A stretch of 64,000 bases of DNA from Byssochlamys sp. IMV 00236 (Eukaryota; Ascomycota; Eurotiomycetes; Eurotiales; Thermoascaceae), in the NCBI GenBank assembly GCA_001931875.2, contig MSJH02000578.1, positions 372,001 to 436,000 on the forward strand, given 5' to 3'. The first letter of the stretch is position 1. Every line of letters starts with the position of its first letter. Shown piece after piece: positions 56,920-64,000 of the stretch. The translations under genes were made by a program, and so were the position numbers. The notes beneath the pieces were generated by a model. It did not search any database and was not told the DNA's origin. It was given only the letters and a program-made list of their open reading frames with translations.

Positions 56920-58216
56920 TTCATATGTATGCATCTTCGTACATGGACTAGAAATGAGGAAAGAGGTGTCTATACATAGGCTATTATGTTGATACTGCAT
57001 AATCATTTGTATGTATATGTATAACAAAGCCTAGACTACGGAGTACAGAGACAAAAATAGCAGCTAGTTTGGGATACAATATCAAAGTTCTCAAACTTTT
57101 TGTTATACAAGAAAATATTGTTACTTATCCCCCATAACCTTCCCATGTTAGTAGCGATATAGCCCTCATCGAACCATAGAGTCATTGTCCGCAAGCCCCT
57201 GGTACTATCGCTTCTCACGGCATCATCTAAATAGCTGAACAATCAGACCTTGGAACCCGGACAATGTTCATGCAACCTTATCCGCTGACAAGTAAAGAGC
57301 GGATATTTTCTTTCGTCGATAAGTTCTGCCAAATTCGGAAATTGTTCTATAGCAACACACTCAAATTCTCAGCTAGTTCTTGCGGAAGCTACAAAAAAAA
57401 AACACCCCCTATCAGCAATACCTAGGAAGTCACTATGTGCTCTTTCTTACCTTTCGCCCGGATTCTCTCACATAGCGCATATTGCGCCACTTACCATACC
57501 ATAGAGGACAAAAACAGGGATCTTGTCCACTTCCATTCCAATTCGCCCTGCCTGTCCGAGGGGCTCCCTGGGAAATATGTATATATTGGACTGATGAAGT
57601 CTTTGCGGAAATTTCTAAGACTGTTGTATTGTATATATACTTTTGGCAGATTCAAGTAGTCTGATGCTTGGATTGTCTAGTAAGTTCAGACTATTTATCA
57701 TCGTGGGTGGAGCTCGGTAAGGGGAAGTCGTGGGGGAACTCTGGCAGACTTTGTGGTTAGGTGGGGAACCTCATAGGATATGTATTTAATTGATTATTCT
57801 ATCTGGGAATGCTACGCCCAGTGGAAAAAAAAGGGGTTTCCTTCAATGCTAGGTCGATGGCAGGACCCGACGATCTGTGAATACTGTTGAGTGTTGGCTA
57901 CTGAATTGAGGCAAGGCAAGTCATGTCGATATACCACGAGAGGAGAGATATCAGGAGTACCATACATTAGGCGGGTTTTCTATAGTTTCTTTCATATATG
58001 GTTTCTATTTCTAGTATATTTCTATCTGGTTCATATATAGAGCATGGTCAAACTCGAGACCCTTTTTGCTGGACCTGTAACTATCATTTCCAGGTGAAAT
58101 TCTCTTCTCTCAATATAACGCCACAACACCCCATCAAGCCCAGTTTGTCCAGTTCTTTAAACGAAAAGATATGAAAATAAAAGAGGTATATCCACGCAGA
58201 GATGCACTCTATTTAC
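56920..58216. other. intergenic, AT-rich
   Basis: About 1.3 kb between convergent genes. One TACGGAGTA word lies at 57037-57045. Small frames on both strands (60-74 aa) have no recognisable features. No gene is called. Confidence 0.5.
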
Positions 58217-59328
58217 TTACTGATGCTTTTCGTCCGGGGTACTATCGGCCAGAGCCTGGAATAGCTTCACCAGCGCCATAGCGGATCCCGCCGCTAATCC
58301 TCCGACTATTACCATCTGCACTCCACCGATGACTCCGCGGCGGATGTTACCTGCTCCTTTCCAGCCACTAACGTAGCAGGTCTTTCCGTAGCCGAAGAGG
58401 AACAGGGTGACCACCATGGTAGCTATGGACCAACGCAGAGCGATGAAAGCGTCGTGAGGGCCGACGAAGAAATACGGAAGCAGAGGCACAAAACCGCCGA
58501 TGAAATAGCCCAGAGCAATGGTGATGGCGCAGACAACGGCTCGAGAACCGGATGGCTCCGGGAGAGTATAATGGAAGTTCATGAGGAATGAAGGGAGATT
58601 GGGGGATTCAGAGAGGTGGGTGGTGAGTTCGCTCAGAAGGTTAGATGGGAGGTCGTAAGGAGCGAATATTTGTGAAATGATGCCGTCGACGGATGACGGG
58701 TCTGTCACCGTCTGCTCGCGGGTCTCTTTTAACATTGCTTTATATGATTCCCTACAGGCCTTGTTAGCATCTGGCTCCATCCTTCATATAGACCATGACG
58801 GTCTTACTCTTCACTCTTGGCTCCCAGATATCCACCCAATCCCATGGAGATGGCACCAGCGATTAGTTCTGCCATTCCGCCAAAGACGACCACTTTCGTG
58901 TCGCCCAACGCAGACAAGCCCGCTGTGAGGGCGAATGGAACCGTCATGCCATCGGACAGTCCAATGATAGCATCTGACACAATCCTCGCATCAACGATCT
59001 TGAAGCTGCTCTTCTCATTGTGCGTTGACGATGTTGCGGTCGATTCCAGGTCTTGGAGCTCTTTCCGGAAGGGGATATGGACATCTTTCTCAGCGTCTCT
59101 GGACGGCGACTGCTCCCCCAGAGGGGAGTAACGGGAGAACATCCCCTTGAGCAGGGCCAACGACATGGGCGATTCGGTCTGCTCGTCGTGTGCTGCTGGA
59201 TTGCGCCGTCTGTGACGAGTTGAATCTGCTTTGGACTTGGGGAAAGGACCCAACAGCTCTGGGAATTCGTCCAACAACGGAGAGGAAAACAATGGCTGTC
59301 CGCTGGGTTCTGGCCTCAAGGATGCCAT
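58217..59328 (-). CDS. Ccc1/VIT1-family vacuolar iron/manganese transporter
   Basis: Exon 1 59328-58808 and exon 2 58751-58217 (56-nt intron, donor GTAAGA, acceptor TGTAG) give 351 aa. The N-terminal 110 residues are hydrophilic and variable. The VIT1 domain begins at about 113 with IVSDAIIGLSDGMTVPFALTAGLSAL, the conserved TM1 with the Asp and Met positions, followed by TM2 (VVFGGMAELIAGAISMGLGGYLGAKSE), a metal-binding loop rich in Glu, and three C-terminal TMs (AVVCAITIALGYFIGGFVPLLPYFF; WSIATMVVTLFLFGYGK; VIVGGLAAGSAMALV). The family moves Fe or Mn into the vacuole. In Aspergillus, CccA-type proteins protect against iron excess. This may be CccA itself or a paralogue. Confidence 0.9.
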
Positions 59329-60356
59329 GTCTATTTCTTTCTTTTTTCCTTAAAAGAGGAAATCCTCGCACTGACCTTTCAGACAGCGGCACATCTTGCG
59401 GTGCCACCGGGAACAAGCCGTGAACGTGAGATAACCACTAGTTTATCACATCTGGACCAGATCCGAGGCCCGCAGAGAAAATGTCTCGTGGAGCCCTTTT
59501 GCCAGATATCGATTCGGGTCATTCCGCCTCGTTAAACAGAATGTATGACGGCGTTGAACGTGAGCCTATCGAGTGCAGAACGTGATATGAAGAATCATGG
59601 CCTGCCAAGATCTTTGTCAGGGTCGGGGCCTCCATAGCCAAGTAGTAGTATTAGCGGCGCATGGAAGACGGGGAAGATACAGTATACAGATGGCGACGGC
59701 CCGTTAATATCGCACGTTGGTGGCATTGGCGTGTCTGATTCGACTGCTGCCGCGATCGCGCTAGAAGCTTTAGTAGATGAAGCTTCGGCGGGGAAGAAAA
59801 CGCTTATCTAGTTCCTCAACTGGGATTCCCGCCTATCACACGCCCGCAGTTTCCAAGCTGAGGAGCTGTAGTAGTAGTACGTAGTAGCATTAATTAGTAT
59901 ATCTTCTTTTTGTTAGTAGTATACCACTTCAACCACCTTTTGCTTGAATCCCCCCTTCGACATTCAACTGCCGAATCATCCGAAAATGGGTCCAATGTCC
60001 AAGCTAGTAGCCCACGTGGTACTACTACTAGGTACGGTGTAGTATGTTGGCTTCACAACAGAGATTAATCGAGATCAAATCTGTAGAATCAAGGACGAGA
60101 CTAATTTATTCAAGAGTCATGTCATGGTTGTCGATGTATTTATATCCAGATTTCGCCTCACATGCAGACATCGACAAGTGCTCCACGATAAGACAAGACG
60201 GTCAGGAAGGAGAGACAAATGGAGTCTAGGTACTCTTGCTATAACACTTATCTCGACCCTGGCTTTACTTGAGAGACCAGACTAAATGAAATATAAGATT
60301 CTTCAGAATCATTCGTTTATTATTACAAACCTCAAAAATGCGGGTCCTGCTATTCT
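59329..60356. other. upstream region of the Ccc1-like gene, no gene seen
   Basis: About 1 kb. Includes short TAGTAG runs at 59640-59655 and 59870-59890. No supported coding frame; a 61-residue plus-strand frame (60044-60229) is not convincing. Confidence 0.45.
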
Positions 60357-60635
60357 TTAATTTCCGTCCAACTCACCTCTTTTTCTTTTCCTTTTCCTTT
60401 TTCCGTTTTTTGTTACTCGAGCCTGATTATTATCAACTTTGACGAGCATAGTGGTTTTCTCGACCATATCCTCCCCGCGCTGGAGGATAATCTCACCTTC
60501 ACTAGAATCTCCGACGGACATAATATCACCTACTATATCACCCTCATTGTCCCTTACATCGCATCCCACAAACACCCTGATCAACGACCAAGAAATCATA
60601 TATGTCTCGAGTTTCGCATACGCACAGAGCTCCAT
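60357..60635 (-). CDS. small hypothetical protein with GD-repeat segment and basic tail (doubtful)
   Basis: An ATG-initiated 92-aa frame. Its middle reads GCDVRDNEGDIVGDIMSVGD, a beta-turn-like pattern similar in style to short repeats in fungal LEA-like proteins, followed by acidic stretches and a basic C-terminal run (KNGKRKRKRKRGEL). There is no signal peptide or membrane segment, and no splice partner was found. It may be a real small protein, a fragment of a larger decayed gene, or chance. Confidence 0.3.
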   Translation of the reverse strand: MELCAYAKLETYMISWSLIRVFVGCDVRDNEGDIVGDIMSVGDSSEGEIILQRGEDMVEKTTMLVKVDNNQARVTKNGKRKRKRKRGELDGN

Positions 60636-61304
60636 CCTGCATTTCCTTCAGGAAGTTGGGGTCTGGGGGTCTAAAAACTCGCGTCCAGTGGGCCAAGACC
60701 TTTGAATAACGTCTTTGGCAATCAGAGAAACCACTCCTCAGAAGCTCTATACTCCCGTCTGTCCTGTCTAGTACTGGACGCAGCCGGAGACATATTATAA
60801 GGTAAAGCAGACTGAAGATTATTAATTATGCGAGTTTTTCATGATGGATTTTTGCTATTCCGAGAGGAAAAAGGATGTTGAGAGGATTAAATGGGACGCT
60901 GGATTCGATTTTGGGAAATGAAGAGAAGGTAAAAAGTGATACACACGATTCGATTCGACCTGATGATATGTTTATGATGAAATTTTTGATTGATCTTGGA
61001 TGGAATAACAATCTTTCGAGCAATGAGGTGAAAGTCGCCTTGGATGCTGATTTCTTCGGGCAAGTATGTATGCACTCCAAAGTTCTCAAAACTAGGTAAC
61101 TTGACTATCAAGTCGAGTGGAACAGCCGAAACCAAAAAGGCCGGGTACCAACATGCACTGTCCAGATAAAACCCGCTGATGCGAGGGGCAAAAAAGGATG
61201 GACAGGAATGATGTATCTACACAAATTACAACGCTTTAGAATGAACAAGAAGAGAATCCTGCTATGAGGGGCCCGAACGCCGTGGTTCCTTTTAGATCAA
61301 CAAT
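60636..61304. other. intergenic, no gene seen
   Basis: About 670 bp, AT-rich at 60810-60990. Overlapping frames on both strands (60826-61135) are low-complexity and not called. Confidence 0.45.
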
Positions 61305-61820
61305 TCAAACTCCACAGGGAACGGTCTGCGGAGAATATCTGCATAGGAAAAGAATGCCGTTAGAAGGATGCGTGCTGAAGAAATACGGCACGGAGATACC
61401 ATGCGCACTCACTACTTTCTCTTCGATACTTCCGCTCCGGATCCGTTTCCCCAAAGCCGGCTCTTGTAAGCTGGGAAGGAGGTGTGGTTCCACATATTGA
61501 CGAGAACACTAGATATCACGCAGTGCAGGTTAGCTTCCCAATTTCCAAGAATAAAACTAAATTGCTCCCTGGATGAGGAGTGCGTCTCTGGATGTAACCC
61601 ACCTCTGGCTGCGATCTCTGTATGCCTCATCGGTCAACTCCTTCACTTCGACTTTGAGGCCATCCTTGTTGAACATGATATGCTTCTTCTCCATCTTCGC
61701 TCTTGTCTGGTTGCTGACCTCCTGTATGATGCCGTATGCGACGAAGCCAACGACGGCGATGACGCCGATGACGACAAAGAGGATCAGGAGGGGAACGAGG
61801 TTCTTCAGTCCGACGGCCAT
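61305..61820 (-). CDS. small single-pass membrane protein, three exons
   Basis: Exons 61820-61603, 61508-61416 and 61338-61305 join in phase (218 + 93 + 34 nt) to 114 aa. The introns use GTGGGT/TCTAG and GTAGTG/TGCAG; the splice signals together with sensible protein across both joins support the model. Residues about 8-33 form one strong membrane segment (LVPLLILFVVIGVIAVVGFVAYGI). The rest is a charged helix (RAKMEKKHIMFNKDG), then a Trp/Tyr-containing stretch (NMWNHTSFPAYKSRLWG) and a short tail ending VPCGV. It resembles small conserved fungal proteins of unknown function; no family name is claimed. The second and third exons are too short for simple frame searches. Confidence 0.65.
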
Positions 61821-62267
61821 TGTTTCTGTGTGTAACGATGATGGCCTCAGGTTTCAAAGATGAATGTCCGGTATAGCAATTCAGTAGTTGATATTATTAC
61901 TAGCGAGGGGCAGAGACGGATGCGGGGGATTGGCGATAGGCGATCGGGTGGAGTTGTGTAGATGTGAAAATCGTTTCTCGTTCTGTCCCGCGTTGCAAGG
62001 AATGTCAGATCGGAGTGGAGGATGATGATGACTGGTGCAGTGTTTTGTTTTGTTTTGTCTCGTTATTTCTGCGAGAAATCTACTGTTAGTGGGTTGGAAT
62101 CTCAAAATCTCTTTTGTGTGTTCAGGTGGGCGGCGAGGCAGAGTTGTTCCTCGTGACGAATTTAAGGTAACTAAAAGGGATGCGAACCTACTGCAATACG
62201 TCACGCGAGTAGCTGTATGAAGTATCGCACTGCTATATCAACTCCACCTGACAGGAGCGACAAACAG
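61821..62267. promoter_or_regulatory. upstream region of small membrane protein gene
   Basis: About 450 bp, with a TTTTG repeat at 62043-62059. No gene seen. Confidence 0.4.
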
Positions 62268-62516
62268 TCAAAGATATATTGACACTTGAAGCGAGCACAA
62301 GAAAAGGAGAAACACCACGAGATTTATCAGGCACAATTCCAATTTCCGACCGAGTTTGGCATCCGGATGACTGTCCCTTAACTGGGGGAGTGGGGCCATG
62401 GTAGGGCTTGGTGATCTAGCGTTGAGGCTGCCAGCAAGTGGCCAGGATAGTTCGTTCCTTAGCATCATCCAAGGTTCCAACTTCCCAGTTACCAGCAGCT
62501 TCTCTTTATCATCCAT
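62268..62516 (-). CDS. possible small tail-anchored protein (doubtful)
   Basis: An 82-aa frame starting with ATG at 62516. The C-terminal 24 residues are hydrophobic (LINLVVFLLFLCSLQV) after a basic-polar stretch, which would fit a tail anchor. The first 55 residues are mixed, with a Pro/Ser-rich region. There is no known family and no intron signal. Chance is possible; it is listed because the start and topology are plausible. Confidence 0.25.
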   Translation of the reverse strand: MDDKEKLLVTGKLEPWMMLRNELSWPLAGSLNARSPSPTMAPLPQLRDSHPDAKLGRKLELCLINLVVFLLFLCSLQVSIYL

Positions 62517-63027
62517 GAATTAATTCCTTTTGAGCTACTTCTTCTTCATAGTCTTATCACCATCTTCAGGATACGAGGACCATCATATCTTCACCTTATT
62601 ATGCCTACCCCTTCTGAACAACACAGGCCTATGGTACAGACAATTTAACCTGCCGTACGCGTTCGGCGGTTCGCCCCCGGATCAGCAAGCCACAATCCGG
62701 TTCGTGAACTGCGCCAGCCACAGTGGACCCCGGTCCCTGGCCCCGAGGAATTCCCTCACGTCCAACTCCACGACCGCAGTGGTAGAGCAAAACAAGAAAA
62801 ACTTGCGGCCAGCGCATGGTATTATCGCTAGTGGATCATCGTTATCGTTTACCCGCGGGGATTTTCGTTTTGTTTGCTCCTCGTGTTCCTTCTGATTAGC
62901 GCCACGATCATGTTCTGTGGCGCAGCACCCTAAACTGCGCCGGCCCTGACGCCGCCCATGCCCTAACTCTAGGCATTTCCATTTTTAGGCTTCCCTGTGG
63001 TACACTAGTCTCTAGGGCTTATGATTA
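62517..63027. other. intergenic, left flank of the MITE
   Basis: About 510 bp; no gene seen. GC-rich patch at 62650-62760. Confidence 0.4.
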
Positions 63028-63073
63028 GAGGGTTATTGCAACGACCCACAGTGGTAGTACAACATAAGGGATT
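63028..63073. repeat. left terminal inverted repeat of the MITE
   Basis: 46 bp, exact inverse of 63366-63411. Confidence 0.9.
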
Positions 63074-63365
63074 CTGCTGGTAAATCCTAAACGGGACATC
63101 ATATGATGGAGAAAGATTCTGTAATCCGAATACAATTATTAAGCAATTCCCCACATAGATTTTATATGTTACCGCTATATTAGTGGGTGGAGCTTTACCG
63201 AGCTTCACCGCTTCCCTATTCAGGTAGGCTTCGCTATGAAATGGGTGCCTCATACTATGAGGCGGGTGTCTCGTAATAAAAGCCTTACACAGACCGCCTT
63301 CAAAATTTCACAGACCGCCTGCCATTTAAAAATCATCAAAAATGCTAAGACTTACCGCACAGAGT

Positions 63366-63411
63366 AATCCCTTATGTTGTACTACCACTGTGGGTCGTTG
63401 CAATAACCCTC
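63366..63411. repeat. right terminal inverted repeat of the MITE
   Basis: 46 bp, exact inverse of 63028-63073. Confidence 0.9.
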
Positions 63412-63610
63412 TATTTATGATTACGGAGTACAGCAAACACACGCCAGATAACGATGTTGGAGGAGGGCACTCGTAGGACGTCATCACGGGTGTCAGGTAA
63501 ATCTGACTTGGCGTCATGCAGGGACAAGATGAGCTGGTAGCGGGAAATGAATTCTTCAAGGTGAGTTCATATGCAATGTATAGCCACGAAATATGCTGAC
63601 TTTTGTTCAT

Positions 63611-63957
63611 TCAAGGATATGCCACATCGTAGCCGCTCTTCTTTCGAACCAAACTTCCGTACTTGAAGAATAGCCACGGAACAGGAAGGAGTGCGAGAGA
63701 GACAAAGGCCAAAAGGCTGGTGGCCCAATCGATCCCCAGCTTCTCGTACACTATGGACATCGCGAGTATTAGCATATCGAGCATCTTCGACAACAAATAG
63801 AAGATGAAGATTCTAAGGATATGGAATTAGGCTTACTCTGCACCGTAAATAGCGGGAAGGAACCGCCCAGCATGTACCGCACGATTCCATTCGCAGCCAT
63901 CGCGGATGCGCCGTTCAGCGGTCCATACACGTCTGTCAGGTATAGCGCACAGGAGGT
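63611..63957 (-). CDS. MFS transporter, C-terminal exons only (cut by window edge)
   Basis: Two exons are visible: 63957-63837 (phase 0, 121 nt) and 63750-63611, separated by an 86-nt intron (donor GTAAGC, acceptor TCCATAG). An acceptor TTTTGGCAG at 63958 shows the gene continues past the right edge. The peptide reads LTDVYGPLNGASAMAANGIVRYMLGGSFPLF, then YEKLGIDWATSLLAFVSLALLPVPWLFFKYG, and ends KKSGYDVAYP. These are the last two helices and tail of a DHA1-type major-facilitator transporter (polyamine/drug-proton antiporter type). Substrate unknown. Confidence 0.88.
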
Positions 63958-64000
63958 CTGCCAAAAGCGTCAGGGAAGAGTCTCCTTGATAAAGATAGCA

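Larger units (their letters stand above)
63028..63411. mobile_element. MITE, 46-bp perfect terminal inverted repeats, TA target duplication
   Basis: A 384-bp element bounded by perfect inverted repeats: 63028-63073 (starting GAGGGTTATTGCAACG) and 63366-63411 (ending in its exact complement). It is flanked by TA on both sides (63026-63027 and 63412-63413), the target-site duplication of Tc1/mariner-type elements. The interior is non-coding, with a short internal repeat of CACAGACCGCCT (about 63290 and 63310). Because the repeats are identical, insertion or homogenisation is recent. It has no transposase and would depend on a related autonomous element. Confidence 0.88.

Overview
The window looks like nuclear DNA of a filamentous ascomycete, most likely a Eurotiales fungus (Aspergillus or a close relative). 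Genes are split by 49-163 nt GT-AG introns with recognisable branch sites. Intergenic DNA is AT-rich with TAA/TAC microsatellites and recurring TACTCCGTA words. The gene set is fungal: a LysM chitinase, IPC synthase, Sec14, PDAT, a fungal rhodopsin-domain membrane protein, F-box and ankyrin proteins. Exon structures were worked out by hand from splice signals and reading phase. No species can be named from sequence alone.

Left part (1-7.2 kb): a partial gene of unknown function, a two-exon gene for a 296-aa secreted cysteine-containing protein (minus strand), and, divergent from it, a 1270-aa subgroup-C chitinase with two LysM modules, a hevein-like module, a GH18 domain and an unusual hydrophobic, glycine-rich C-terminus. 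Known biology links such chitinases to the alpha/beta subunit of yeast killer toxins, so the pair may be a toxin/effector delivery locus. 8.0-15.2 kb: a tiny three-exon membrane protein 38 bp ahead of gpi1 (GPI-anchor synthesis), a small SANT/Myb-like protein, a four-exon mdm35 gene recovered from splice sites, and rrp6 (nuclear exosome).

15.2-21 kb is nearly gene-free, apart from a candidate two-exon small secreted protein. 21-38 kb is a dense housekeeping block: RasGAP, sec14, mis14/nsl1, a dysferlin-domain protein, a mitochondrial PPR-like protein, naa30/mak3 and PDAT (lro1). 38-42 kb is accessory: a frameshifted ankyrin gene, an F-box gene and a putative PD-(D/E)XK-fold protein. 42-44.4 and 46.4-50.3 kb are gene deserts around aur1 (IPC synthase, the aureobasidin target).

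The right part (50-64 kb) holds a fungal rhodopsin-domain protein, dim1 (18S rRNA dimethylase), a secreted amidase, a Ccc1/VIT1-type vacuolar metal transporter, a recovered three-exon small membrane protein, a 384-bp MITE with perfect 46-bp terminal inverted repeats, and the 3' end of an MFS transporter cut by the window edge.

Most housekeeping genes act in membranes: GPI anchors (gpi1 and its neighbour), phospholipid transfer (mdm35, sec14), triacylglycerol (lro1) and sphingolipid (aur1). No operon logic beyond the tight gpi1 pair is evident.
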